From assembly GCA_949825045.1 (NCBI GenBank), contig OX463810.1, forward strand, positions 38,760,201 through 38,824,200: a stretch of 64,000 nucleotides of DNA. The letters run 5' to 3'. A program made the translations under genes and the position numbers. The DNA comes from Argyresthia goedartella. Its lineage: Eukaryota > Arthropoda > Insecta > Lepidoptera > Argyresthiidae. Each line of letters starts with the position of its first letter. The first letter of the stretch is position 1. Shown piece by piece: positions 30,864 through 41,737 of the stretch. Below the pieces are notes generated by a model. The model was not told the DNA's origin. It saw nothing but the letters and a program-made list of their open reading frames with translations, and did no database searches.

Positions 30864-30872
30864 GTTCTCTTA

Positions 30873-31530
30873 TTGCTCATCATGGCTCTTATTTCTGACC
30901 ACTCGTCTGTGGGTAGATCAAAAAACGGCCCGCGATTTTGAACCTTATTACCTATGAAAAATATTCAATCATCTGTTGTTGGCCCCACAGCTGAGTGGAC
31001 CGCTCATGATAGTGCACACGCTTTTACGTTAAGCCTATTAGCGTTTGGCTGGGGCTTTAAAATGAAAAGATTATTTTGCAACTCAGTGTTTATCTATGAA
31101 ACCGACTCGATCTGATATTGAAGGCATTATTGAAGGAATCGTTTAACTGTAACTTAAGATTCAGTTCGCGATGAAGCAAGACTAAACCGTTTTGCGAAAG
31201 GTCAGAAAATATCTGTCCCTTTAGAATGTTGCAAAACTACGAATATAAGCCTAAGAATTGTAAGAACAGAATTGGATTGAAGAAGCCTGATACAGTTCAG
31301 AATTGACGACAATATTACGTGACAAAAACAAATCAATGTTAGCCCCCCGCCACGCAAAATGGAGTATTGAATAACTGGCTCAAAGTGGGCACAATTGTGC
31401 CTCTGCCACCTCGTATAGGAAAAGGCGTGAACCTATGTTACGTTGTGTAAAAACAAATCAAAAACTATTTGGCCTGAAAACAGGCGTAACAAGATCTAAC
31501 TTAATTTGATACGTATCGTACGTCTATAGA
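30873..31530 (+). other. Unassigned, with R6 fragment at 31361-31432
   Basis: Only the R6 repeat motif (GGGCACAATTGTGCC, GCCACCTCGTAT) is recognised. No coding potential seen. Confidence 0.4.
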
Positions 31531-31788
31531 TATACAGGCTATAACAGAAAGGTGAACCCAAATTTTAGGAAGTTGTTAGTGACATTATTCTAAGCAACTT
31601 TCGCTACGAAACAGATTTGATCGGAGTAACTTTATTTATCACTTCCCCATAAAATCAGCTGACAAATATATGAAGAATTGAAAAGTAAAGTTACTCTGAT
31701 TGTATTGGTTCCTTAGTAAAAGTTGTTCACAATTATGCCCGTTATAACCACCTGAAATATGACTATACCTTTATGTTACATCTGTATA
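31531..31788. mobile_element. Family G inverted-repeat element, copy G1
   Basis: TATACAGGCTATAACAGAAAGG on the left pairs imperfectly with CCTTTATGTTACATCTGTATA on the right, and the arms extend inward for about 90 bp (AACTTTCGCTACGAAAC against GGTTCCTTAGTAAAAGTT). Copy G2 is at 49130-49344. A short left-end scrap (TTATACAGGATGTAACAG) at 33911-33935 is cut by element D1. Non-autonomous, non-coding. Confidence 0.65.
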
Positions 31789-32894
31789 TCTTGCACGCAC
31801 TGTTAAGAAAACGCCTCCTTCTTACTTATAAAGCTAAATAATGGATTACATTACACCATTAACTGCGGTTCTGGGCTTACCCCATTCACTGGTATCCAGC
31901 AATCTCTGAGATGTCTCGTACCATCGGATCGAAGCTCGCCTGCCTCTCGGTCTACGCGCTTCTCCATGACCACCATTGCTCGGATGTTAACGGAATGTAT
32001 TCGTTGACCGTCAACGATTAACTGCTGAATTATTAGGTTTCATTCGTCACCCTAATAACGTTCAATGTATGTAGTTGAGTACACAGATCAACGGTATGCA
32101 TCGAACGTATAAATATAATCGTCTATTAAATAGGTCAACCAGTTGAAAAATCATCCGTTGAACAAATCAACTATAGTTAAGTGAAAAAATTTGCCGTTAA
32201 AAAATCAACCTAATAATCTAATATCGTTTAATTGATCGTTCGTTTAACCATCGTTAACTGATTAATAATTTATTAAGTTCGCTGATTCAACTCTCATCTT
32301 ACATTCCGTCACCGCTTCGGTTCACCTACCGTTGTCTACCTAGCCAAGTGTCCATCACAATTTGAAACGTAATTAATGTGTTTAATTAAGGCAATTAGAA
32401 CAAAAGCCTGCGCAGTGCCACCGGATATGGCTGTATGACAGGTGGTGTAAACCATACCTTACACCTTAAGTAGCTTCCGTTCTTATATGAAATTAGTGCA
32501 GCAGCTTTTCCTTTTGGTCCTGTGTAATATTGTGTGAGATGTTTGAACTAGGTTATAGTATTATTGAAAAGATATTGCGAGTATGATAGCGATTTATTAT
32601 TTGAAGCGGTGGCGTCTGGCAACACCAGCATCATTATGATTATTATGATTATCGTCATCGTCATCAAGATCATCATAATTTAGCTCGTATCCAGCAAGAA
32701 GTGCACCTAGTACATCACAGGGACATAATAAATATTTAGAGGTACCAAGGTAGGTGATCTACATTCATTCAGATGTCTTTTAAGTTATCTCGTAAAGCTT
32801 TGATGCGAGTGGTTTCGCACAATGTATACCTCGCGCCATGAATTAAGAGCGCTGGGCGACGTTGGCGGGAATTACTGCGCATATGTAAAGGTAT
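31789..32894. other. No recognised feature
   Basis: AT-rich apart from a GC-richer patch at 31865-31985. About 32100-32290 contains short CAAC/GTTAA motifs in both orientations that look like a degenerate element. No gene seen. Confidence 0.35.
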
Positions 32895-33160
32895 TGACGA
32901 CCGGTTTAGCCTAGCGGGTAGTGGCCCTGCCTACAAAGCTGGCGGTCCTGGGTTCGAATCCCGGTAAGGGCAAATATTTGTGTGATGAGCATGAATATTT
33001 GTTTCATAGTCTTGGCTATTTCCTATACATTTACATAGGTATTTATCTCTATTAAATATATTGTCCCCTAATACCCATAACACAAGCTTTATTGAGCTTA
33101 CTATGGGTCTCGTTGTATTTGTGTAACGTTGTCCTCTAATATTTATTCTTTATTTTATTG
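32895..33160 (+). mobile_element. SINE S2 (tRNA-derived, second family)
   Basis: Head with an A-box-like TAGCCTAGCGGGT and a B box (GGTTCGAATCC), followed by GGGCAAATATTTGTGTGATG, which parallels the S1 body, and then a different 3' part (CACAAGCTTTATTGAGC, TTATTCTTTATTTTATTG). The similar head-body junction suggests S1 and S2 are related SINE families with swapped 3' regions. Confidence 0.8.
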
Positions 33161-33944
33161 AAAAGTGACTTCGAGGCCACCCATAACGTGTGGCGCGACG
33201 TATACTGATAGACAAAAAGGTGATTGATGAACGAACGAATGAATTGCACTATTTTTCAACAAAAAACACTCATGAAGCTAGTGTATATTTCGACTAAGTC
33301 ACTCTTAACCCCTACTTAACTATACTTAAGTCGAAATAAATTAGGACGTCAATTTAAAAAAAATGTTCTAAGTTTCGGGGTATACATACATGTAATACTA
33401 TGTCTTGTTTATTATATATTCTAGGATAGATATTTCATGGTTTGATTGATGGCCGGCAAAAAATAGGCACAACTTTTAGCCATATGTTTGTCACCCTTTC
33501 GATCTTCAAATCTACTAAAGAAGTTATTCATTTCAAAAGTATGTGACGTCACTGTTTATTTTTATTTGATTACTAAACCAGTTTTCTGTTGAGTTGGCTC
33601 TCGGTACATAAAATTCCTCTGTCAGTAACTTCACATCAACCTAAAATAATACATTCATGAAAGAAATGATAACTCTAACATTCGCAATTGGATACTGTCG
33701 TTGTTCTAATCTCGGTTCAACATTCCGTACAAATTTTATATGGGAAAGTCAAAGTCTAATCGAGTTTAACTCGCATTCCATCGAGCATTTGCCATGATAC
33801 AATTTCTGGTTACAGCATTCGAATAATTGGAATCTTGGATTGTTACTCACTTCACCGGATGTGAAACCGTACACCATCTGCAGATCCGGTCAAGACTAAT
33901 TTTCCACTAGTTATACAGGATGTAACAGAAAGATTTAAAATATT
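33161..33944. other. No recognised feature
   Basis: AT-rich DNA. The only repeat match is the G-family end at 33911-33935, truncated where D1 begins. Confidence 0.4.
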
Positions 33945-34383
33945 TTATCTACACACTTATCATAAACCCTCTTTACTGCGTACAAAAACCGCACGTTACC
34001 ATCAGCATAATGTTAAACTACTTGGTAAAAACTCATTTCTTATCTGAGAAATTACACATTATGACCATAATGTGTAATTTTTCTACATATTATGACATTA
34101 AAATTTCGAACGCCGACGCCCGCCTGCGTGCCGCCCCTACTTTGTTTGTGATGTTGGTAATAGTGAACAAGCTAAACAGTGCAAAGGAATTATCAATACC
34201 GCATGTTCGACCGGCATGGTGGTCCATGACGGTCGAACATGCGGTTCCTGAACACATTAAAGAGAGCTTATGATATGTGTGTAGATAAACTAGTGTATGT
34301 AACTGTACATAATTAGGCATTAAAACTCTCGAGTGATATAAACCCACTCTCGAGTATTAATGCCCTCAATTATGTAGCAGTCA
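33945..34383 (+). mobile_element. Family D inverted-repeat element, copy D1
   Basis: TTATCTACACACTTATCATA at the left is mirrored by TATGATATGTGTGTAGATAA ending at 34289. A tail to about 34383 (CATAATTAGGCATTAA, then TTAATGCCCTCAATTATG) is shared by all D copies and is itself an inverted repeat. Inside are a perfect palindrome around 34052-34080 (ACACATTATGACCATAATGTGT) and a second pair, ACCGCATGTTCGACCG / CGGTCGAACATGCGGT, at about 34199-34246. ORFs on both strands are products of the symmetry. Confidence 0.75.
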
Positions 34384-35957
34384 CATAACCTACTATAAAA
34401 AAGACGCTGATTAAATAAATATGGGGTGCTGTTTTCATGTGTTTTTCAGGAGATACTGGGCAAATCGTAATTAATTTCTGGTATATGTGATTTGACTATA
34501 TAATCCAGAGATTCTTAATTGGAAAACATGTTTGGATAAAATTTTCTCGATAGAAAATAAATACAAAGTCAACCCTTTTTTTATGGTTTTATCCTATTAC
34601 ACCGCAGTAGTAAGTGAATATGACTGTGTGATAATTGCAATGTATGAACAATTGTTATTTCTAACGATTTTCAATTTGAAAGTTAATTCCCTGAAATAGT
34701 TTATTTTTTATGATTTTTTTACGTTATGGCGCTTACGTTATTTCAGATTAGTCGCGAGTGCATTTTTGGCATCCCGCTTTTTCTTATTCGCGAGTAATTA
34801 TTGCATCTCACTTCCACTCGACAGCGCATTTTTATTCCATCATCGCCATCGTTCTGTAGAACTTTCAGTTTAGTTCAACCGGTTTGGTTTTGATCGAGCA
34901 TCTAACCTAGTAAGAGGTTTTCAGAATTATTATTACGCTTACGCGTTCCAATAGGAAATTAAAGGCCGTTTTAAATTTAGGATAAAACTTAATTCTATTT
35001 TCGAATTGAATGCGCGACCCCTCGACATCCGCAGGCTTGAATGCTCATAGAAAATACTTAATGATTTTTTCTCAAAAATAGTATGAAATGTTCCCGTTAC
35101 ATTTGCGAAGATAGTATCCGAAAGTGACACATCATGGACAAGTTAGTAAGTATGAAATCCCATTACATATAATAATAATTTAAAAAAAAAAACAATAAAA
35201 GTGTCCAGTAAATAAGTATGAAATTCTATTACATATCATAATATTTAAATAGTTTTTTTTTTTTCAAAAATAAGCTAAGGAGGTTATTGACAGTTAAGGG
35301 CATTTAATAAAAAAAAGGTACCTACCAAAGAGATTGACGTGTCCGAATTGCACGATGTAAAATGGCGGCAAACTCAGTTCATTCGTATTTTTAATATTTT
35401 GATACTAATTATATACACATGTATAAGATGACAACCCCTATGACTACGCCTTTCTATCACACCTTGTATTATAAAACAACCGTAGTCACTAATTTATTGA
35501 CACACCTTGATGGTCTGCAGTTACAGGTAAATGGGTATACTTATTGGTTAAGAGGGTAGTACAGAAGCTGTTTATGGGTGTTGTATAGTAATTAGACGCA
35601 TCCGTGCGTGAGGATGAAACAGTGTTGCTGAGGAACGGATTTGGACATGAATATGGTCCTTGCACTGTACCTGCAAAGAAAAAAAAACCAAACAAAAAAC
35701 AAATAATAACGTCACAATGTATCTTAACGACGTCGCAGGGGCATGTTGTTTTGTGAAGTGAAGTCCGACTCATGGACGATAGTTTACGTATCGCCTGTAT
35801 AACTAAAAAATTGTTTTATATTTTCCTCGCATACTTTTGATTCTCAAATTGCCGTGTTCAATTTGTCCTGAAATACAACGTATGGGCACGCTCGGCTGGT
35901 TTACGAATCGAGTGCCAGGTATTGCAAGCGATGGGAGTAACGTCACAATTTAAAGAT
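34384..35957. other. No recognised feature
   Basis: AT-rich; ORFs of 63-94 codons on the minus strand have no recognisable domains. Long A/T runs at 35179-35192 and 35256-35270. Confidence 0.35.
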
Positions 35958-36070
35958 TTTTAGGGTTCCGTACCCAAAGGGTAAAACGGGACCCTATTAC
36001 TAAGACTCCGCTGTCCGTCCGTCTGTCACCAGGCTGTACCTCATGAACCGTGATAGTTAAATGATATTCT
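35958..36070 (-). repeat. GTTCCG-family repeat, type I, right-end fragment
   Basis: Minus-strand fragment starting TTTTTAGGGTTCCGTACCC and running through ACGGGACCCTATTACTAAG and GTCTGTCACCAGGCTGTA to AACCGTGATAG, then lost. The remaining three quarters are absent. Confidence 0.75.
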
Positions 36071-36795
36071 TTTGATTAGTTTCGGGGGGAAACGAAAACG
36101 GGGGCAAACGCTAGTAACCCGTAAATTTACTTTACGTGATGATGGTAGCAAAGAGGTTGAAAGTGATCTTTCAATTAAGTAATATCTTGCTAATATTAAG
36201 TTATATTATACGCGTAAGTAATTTTTATATTAAATATAGGTACATACTTAACTAACATCTCAGATTCTATTCACCGCGGCAGGTGTACTCAACTTTTCCC
36301 ACGAAAGGAAAATGACAGTGCCAGATGGTTACCAGCTCTAGGAGCCAGTCCAGGCAGGAATAAGCCTAATTAAGGGGGATGGAGTAAGAAACTAGTATGC
36401 AGGTATATATGTAAGAAGTGATTTGGATTGGATGTGGTATTCCATTACCTTTCCCCAACTATGTACGACATCTTCCATTTACATCTCGATTGAGCCAATC
36501 GCATATAAACTGGTCATTTGGCTTACTGAAGTTTTCAAGTTGAACTTTACTAGCGCTAAACGGTATTCCAGATCCGTTGCCTCTTCCGCCAGCTTTGCCG
36601 TAACAAAGCCTGCCTTCTCCGCCGCTGCTGCCGCTGAGGTCTTCACCTATAACTCTGGCAAGGGACCTGTTGGTCCGCGGGAGGTATTTATTTCCATCCA
36701 GCCATACAGGTATCCTAAGGAAACCCTGTCGAGCAAGTCTACCACCTGGGGACGCGTTCCCTGGTGTGGGGGGTGATCGAGGCTCCCCCGAGATA
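36071..36795. other. Unassigned; alanine-rich ORF without support
   Basis: A 117-aa plus-strand ORF at 36423-36776 has an alanine-rich stretch (FSAAAAAEVF) but no known domain, and its GC-richer part runs straight into the hairpin at 36796. It is more likely a repeat than a gene. Confidence 0.3.
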
Positions 36796-36866
36796 AATTC
36801 CTAAATCGGTGATTAATGCAGATGAAACCTACCTTATGCCTGGATTTGTCACCGATTTAGGAATTT
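36796..36866. repeat. Perfect 18-bp inverted repeat (hairpin)
   Basis: AAATTCCTAAATCGGTGA (36796-36813) and its exact reverse complement TCACCGATTTAGGAATTT (36849-36866) are separated by 35 bases. It may be the end of a small foldback element or a remnant terminal repeat. Confidence 0.85.
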
Positions 36867-37548
36867 GGATTTGGACCGTACAGCAGACTATCGTACCACA
36901 TGTGTCTATATGGGGTGGTAAAACTTTACACGTCAAAGTGTAAATTTTTATATTTAAGAAATGTATATAAATTAAAGCAAATGATTCCCCACCGCTGGGC
37001 ACAGGGCTTTACCTGAATTCGAGTAAAATTGAGCAATAATCCACCACGCTGACTCAAGGTTGATGGATAGTAATCTGTTACCTACCTATAGTATTCGAAA
37101 ATGGATTGATATAAAATAAAGGACTTGAACTCAAACTCGGATGGACTATGGAGATGCGGATCCATAAGGCAAGTAGGTGCGAGCGAGACGGACTGATTTA
37201 CCTACACACTTCTACTTTATTTTCCTTGACTTTGCCGTCGTCGTCGCCAGCATTTAGCTGTAAAGCAAAGATTGTCCTCCTAATTTATAAACTTATCAAA
37301 CCTATGATAGCTAAAATTTGCTTTGTCTTTTTCTCACAAAAACGAATTATAACAGCATTATAGTTAAAATAGGTTTATTAGACGTTTATGAATAAGGCGG
37401 TGTGTCTTTTCACAATACCAGCATTTGTTGTGTTGTGGTTGAGAGGGGACAGGGCTATGCCCTATAGGGCTCTGACCACTATGAAACATGACTTAGCACG
37501 ACCAAAAATCGAGTATAATAATTTACGAAGCTGAAAACTTATAAAAAC
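36867..37548. other. Unassigned; one possible repeat fragment
   Basis: About 36984-37080 (CCCCACCGCTGGGCACAGGG, then CCACCACGCTGAC) resembles a lepidopteran repeat I remember, but there is no second copy in this window to confirm it. No gene seen. Confidence 0.35.
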
Positions 37549-38167
37549 GGGAAATATTAAACTGCACATCAAAAATAATGATTTGCGCATCAACTATCCC
37601 TTATATTTGCTGCGGTAGCTTAGGTGAAGGGTATAGGGGGTGAGCGAAGCGAAACCCCCTTTATCCTTCGGTTAGGTTGAACATGCAAGAACAACAAAAA
37701 ATACTTAAAAAATTAACTTGAGTACACACACAATATTTAAAACATAATAGTAGTTTATGTGAATGCTACATAATGGAGGGCTAATTATGTACAGTTACAT
37801 ACACTAGTTTATCTACACACATATCATAAGCTCTCTTTGATGTGTTCAGGAACCGCATGTTCGACCGGCATTGTGGCTCTGTAGTTGTTTAGCTTGTTCT
37901 GGAGTACCAACTTCACGCAGGCGGGCGTCGGCGTTCGAAATTTGAATGCCATAATATGTAGAAAAATTACACATTATGGTCATAATGTGTAATTTTTCAG
38001 ATAAGAAATGAGTTTTTACCAAGTAGTTTAACATTATGCTGTTCGTAACGTGCGGTTTTTGTACGCATTAAAGAGGGTTTATGATACGTGTGTAGATAAA
38101 AAGTGTTTTTGATGATCCTTTTTTGCTGTGCAAATCAATATTTTTGATGTGCGATTATATACAAGCC
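37549..38167 (+). mobile_element. Family A element, copy A5, interrupted by a family D element
   Basis: Left end GGGAAATATTAAACTGCAC, cassette at about 37605-37725, and right end GATTATATACAAGCC at 38167. The middle is occupied by element D2 (about 37760-38100). Without it the length would be close to that of A1. Flanking bases (taaaaac / taaagac) are only weakly similar, so the target duplication is not clear for this copy. Confidence 0.8.
37760..38100 (-). mobile_element. Family D element, copy D2, nested inside A5
   Basis: Reverse orientation of D1: starts with the tail (GCTACATAATGG, then GGGCTAATTATGTACAG), then TTTATCTACACACATATCAT at 37808, and ends GTGTGTAGATAAA at 38100. The inner palindrome (ACACATTATGGTCATAATGTGT) is retained. 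It lacks the central GTGGTCCATGACGG segment of D1. Confidence 0.75.
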
Positions 38168-38295
38168 TAAAGACCGACTTGTAGTTCAAGCCCCATTTTC
38201 CGGTCGGGATGCGAATTAAGTCTATGTACATGATACTTCCTCATCAGAACTTTCCCTTCACGGAGCCACAAACCAAAACGTCATCTGTGTTTTTA

Positions 38296-38697
38296 GGGTT
38301 CCGTACCCGAAGGGTTCCAAACGGGACCCTATTACTAAGACTCCGCTGTCCGTCCGTCCGTCTGTCACCAGGCTGTATCTCACGAACCGTGATAGCTAGA
38401 CAGTTGAAATTTTCACAGATGATGGATTTATGTTGCCGCTATAACAACAAATACTAAAAAACAGGATAAAAGAAATATTTAAGGGGGCTCCCATACAACA
38501 ATTCTTTCAATACCACATACAAACTTATGGATGCACCTGGTTACGTACATGGAGTGTGAAAGTAACCGCACCAATAACTTCGTAAACAATATTTTGCTGT
38601 GTAAAATCCAAACTATTCACTCCACACCATCGCTTCCATTGAACGGTGGTACGTAACCCTTCGTGCGCGATTTAGACTCGCACTTGACCGGTTTTTA
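38296..38697 (-). repeat. GTTCCG-family repeat, type I, complete reference copy
   Basis: 402 bp, minus strand, from TTTTTAGGGTTCCGTACCC to GACTCGCACTTGACCGG. Marker motifs in order: ACGGGACCCTATTACTAAG, GTCTGTCACCAGGCTGTA, TGCCGCTATAACAACAAAT, GGGGGCTCCCATACAAC, CACCTGGTTACGTACATGG, ACTATTCACTCCACACCATC. It defines the family ends and shows what the split copy at 8661-9876 looked like before the LINE inserted. An ORF at 38209-38457 is accidental. Confidence 0.85.
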
Positions 38698-39193
38698 TTA
38701 TTCATTAGAAGAAGAAGCCACTTACCTACTCCATCCCAGTTTTCTCTCTCTTCTCAACACCTGGGTATAACGGTCGCTCAGGACGTTGCCCCGCTGGTCA
38801 CATCGCTTTAGTTAAAAGCAACAAGTGTTTATCTTGTTTAAAAGGCAATCCTTATTTAATTGCGGGTTGATGCAAAAATTAATGAAAGCCTCACTATGTG
38901 GCAGGATATAGGCGATTTATCCTGTCGAATGGTAGTTTTTTTGTCGTGACAGAGAAACGTTGGTGACAATTTGTTTGCGTGATTGGAATCCATTAGTAAT
39001 TTATTTACTGCAGCCCGCTTAGACAAGTGGCAAACGAAATTGATTACGTGACTTTTTTTCACGGCAAATACCGGCTATTCATTGGTGTAATGGTAATCGG
39101 TCTATTGTTTGACAATGCTACCTTTATAGAGAATCTGAAGCTTTACGAAGAGTTCACAGGACCATCTTAAATATAATGTAACTCTAGTAGCAA
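38698..39193. other. No recognised feature
   Basis: No repeats or coding sequence recognised. Confidence 0.35.
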
Positions 39194-39446
39194 ACGACCC
39201 GAATGGCCGAGACAGCAGTGACCCTGCCTACGAAGCCAAGGGTCCCGGGTTCGAGTCCCGGTGGGGGCAAAAATTTGTTTGATGAGAACGGATGTTTGTG
39301 CCCTAGTCATGGTTGTTTATATATCTAAGTATAATATTTATCTATATAAGTATGTATATCGTTGTCTAACAAGATACAGGGAATCCTAGTTTGGGGCTAG
39401 ATCAATGTGTGTAAATAGTGTCCCAGGTATTATTTTTATTATTATA
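39194..39446 (+). mobile_element. SINE S1c, near complete
   Basis: ACGACCCGAATGGCCGAG head with a one-base A-box change (CCGAGACAGC), a normal B box (GGTTCGAGTCC), the full body including TATCTATATAAGTATG and CCTAGTTTGGGGCTAGATC, and an ATTATT-type tail at about 39427-39446. Confidence 0.9.
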
Positions 39447-39537
39447 AATAGTGCAACAGTCTTTCAAGCATGTAATACATCATCAGGAAACCTTCACAAT
39501 CTTCTTAGCTGCTGCGATGGGATAGCCCCTTGCAAAC

Positions 39538-39950
39538 TGGAGTATTCAATAACTGGATAAAAATGGGCTCAACTGTGCCTCTGCCACCCCGTATGGGGAA
39601 CAGCGTGACGTTTATATATTATGTATTCGCACATCGGAAACGATCGTGCGGGTAGCAACATCTGGCACAGACGGATACTGGATGGGTGTCCGTTTCTATG
39701 TGGGATTTGTCTCGGGCGCTTCCATGTTTCGGATGACACGTTAAGCTGTAGGTCCCGTCTGCTATCGCTACTCGGTGGTGGTGGATTCCCTACCCATGTG
39801 GGGCAAAAGGGCAGCTTGATAACTTCTGACAGTTGGGTTGGGAAATAGCCCGAACTCCGCATCAACTCGCACTGAGCCAGCGTGGTAGAGTATGGCTCAT
39901 TCTTACTAGTATTGGTGTAAAGGCCCGTGCTTCTCGGTGGCGACACTATT
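39538..39950 (+). repeat. R6 fragment followed by a GC-richer repeat-like block
   Basis: 39538-39612 is an R6 copy (GGGCTCAACTGTGCC, GCCACCCCGTATGGGG). 39628-39950 (GGGATTTGTCTCGGGCGC, ACGTTAAGCTGTAGGTCCC, CGCACTGAGCCAGCGTGG) resembles a repeat I remember from other Lepidoptera, but it occurs only once in this window. The minus ORF 39569-39946 and plus ORF 39621-39848 have no domains. Confidence 0.45.
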
Positions 39951-40261
39951 GGGCTACGTTTATTATTATTATATGTTTATATATATAAATTATGCTTAGA
40001 ACGAAACAACACATTCAGCCTACGGCACCAATCAGCCAATCAGTAGCGGTGCAAGATCAAGGTTCTTCCCACGGTGGAGAGCGCATGCGCACCTGTGTCC
40101 TGTCCTGCAGCTAGATCGCGTATTGGACAAACTGCGCACACGCTGGACTTCGGTGCGATGTGATAGAGTAAATTGATTATCAGTAGGAGGTCTTGTCTGA
40201 TTGTAAAAGTATCAAAGTATCGAAGCTTAACTTATAATTGCTGGCCGAAACTGAGCTCGGA

Positions 40262-40365
40262 ACTGTCCTACTTGACATGGGTCGTACCTCACGACTATGG
40301 TCGTACGACAGGTGTAGAGAGAACGGGTGATCCGGAAGTGACGTCACGAGTGAATTTTATAAATT
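40262..40365 (+). repeat. Solo arm of element I
   Basis: Matches the arms at 16873-16970 (same orientation) and 17164-17270 (reverse): CGACTATGGTCGTACGAC, then GAGAACGGGTGATCCGGAAG and GACGTCACGAGTGAATTTTAT. It ends where element D3 begins, so D3 probably inserted beside or into it. Confidence 0.6.
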
Positions 40366-40368
40366 ATT

Positions 40369-40727
40369 TTATCTACACACGTATCATAAAACCCTCTTTA
40401 CTGCGTCCAAAAACCGCACATTACGACCAGCATAATGTTACCTATACTACTTAGTAAAAACTCATTTCTTCTCTGAATAATGATATATTATGACCATAAT
40501 GTATCAATTTTGCGTGCCGCCCCTAGTTTTTCTGTGAAGTTGGTACTATTGAACAAACTAAACAAGTGCAGAGCAATTATCAATGCCACCATGCCGGTCG
40601 AACATGCGGTTCCTGAACACATCAAAGAGAGCTAATGATATGTGTATAGATAAACTAGTATACATATATGTAACTGTATATAATTAGGCATTAAATTAGG
40701 TTTTAATGCCCCCCATTATGTATCAGT
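40369..40727 (+). mobile_element. Family D element, copy D3
   Basis: TTATCTACACACGTATCATA at the left, GTGTATAGATAAA ending at 40653, then the D tail (AATTAGGCATTAAATTAGG, ATGCCCCCCATTATGTATC). It lacks the ATTTCGAACGCCGACGCC segment of D1 and the mirrored half of the inner TTCGACCG pair. Confidence 0.7.
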
Positions 40728-40840
40728 CAAATTTTATCGATTCGTTATCATAGTCCGAATGACACAGGCTGTGTGATAGATGTCATTTAGGTCAGTGGCT
40801 TTTATAGTAGGCATCTCAATTTTACAGTATAAACCCATAC

Positions 40841-40956
40841 CGTGATACCACAAAACATATTAAACAGCGTTTAACCTCAAAACAAACTTCAAATCCGAAA
40901 TATTTTTGTTTTTAAACAAGTGTTGAACAGTAGTTTATTTTTTTGTGGTAAGGCCC
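40841..40956 (+). mobile_element. Family E short element, copy E1
   Basis: ~115-bp element running ACCACAAAACATATTAAACAG, GTTTAACCTCAAAACAAAC, TTTTTGTTTTTAAACAAGTG, TTGAACAGTAGTTTATT, TTTTGTGGTAAGGCCC. ACCACAAAA and TTTTGTGGT are short inverted ends. Copies E2 and E3 show the same limits. Confidence 0.75.
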
Positions 40957-41082
40957 ATAGTAGTTACAGGTGATCTAGTACATAGGTATTTCTAAAAACC
41001 GTGTTTCAACTGATTTCAGATTACATTAAGAGAAAAATATGTCTAGAACGACTGACTCTATAAGACATCGCTAGCCATCAAC

Positions 41083-41199
41083 CGTGTTACCACAAAAAAT
41101 ATTAAACAGCGTTTAACCTCAAAACAAACGTCAAATCCGATACATTTTTGTTTTTAAACAAGTGTTGAACAGTAATTTATTTTTTGGTGGTGAGGCCCC
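41083..41199 (+). mobile_element. Family E short element, copy E2
   Basis: Same limits and order as E1, 125 bp further on and in the same orientation (TTACCACAAAAAATATTAAAC to GGTGGTGAGGCCCC). The intervening DNA is not repeated, so these are separate insertions or a very old duplication. Confidence 0.75.
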
Positions 41200-41226
41200 A
41201 AATGTTTTTCCTTTAAAAATTTTACT

Positions 41227-41495
41227 ATAATAATAATAATAATACCTTGGACAATACCTTGGACACTATTTACACACATTGATCTAGCCCCAAACTAGGA
41301 TTCCCTGTATCTTGGGTACTAGACAACGATACACATACTTATATAGATAAATATTATACTTAGATAGATAAACAACCATGACTAGGGTACAAACATCCGT
41401 TCTCATCAAACAAATATTTGCCCCCACCGGGACTCGAACCCGGGACCCTTGGCTTCGTAGGTAGGGTCACTGCCGACTCGGCTATTCGGGTCGTC
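41227..41495 (-). mobile_element. SINE S1d
   Basis: Reverse orientation: tail of AAT units at 41227-41244, a short duplication of ACAATACCTTGGACA, then the body and the head with a B box (read inverted, GGACTCGAACC) and an A box altered at one base (GGCTATTCGGG). It forms the downstream member of a head-to-tail S1 pair with S1e. Confidence 0.85.
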
Positions 41496-41737
41496 AAAAT
41501 ACCTTAATATTTACACACATTGATCTAGCCCCAAACTAGGATTCCCTGTGTCTTGGGTAGTAGACAACGATACACATACGTACATAGATAAATATTATAC
41601 TTAGATAGATAAACAACCATGACTAGGGTACAAACATCCGTTCTCATCAAACAAATGTTTGCCCCACCGGGACTCGAACCTGGGACCCTCGGATTCGTAG
41701 GCAGGGTCACTGCCGACTCGGCCATTCGGGTCTTCGA
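41496..41737 (-). mobile_element. SINE S1e, tandem partner of S1d
   Basis: Reverse orientation with a complete body and head (GGACTCGAACCTGGG, GCCGACTCGGCCATTCGGG). Its 3' end is cut short (TACCTTAATATTTACACAC) exactly where the head of S1d begins, so S1d landed in the S1e tail. ORFs crossing it (41525-41804) are shadows. Confidence 0.85.

Noticed and set aside
36423..36776. 117-aa alanine-rich ORF as a secreted or cuticle-like protein
   Set aside because: No signal peptide at the start, no repeat motif of a known family, and it runs into an inverted repeat.
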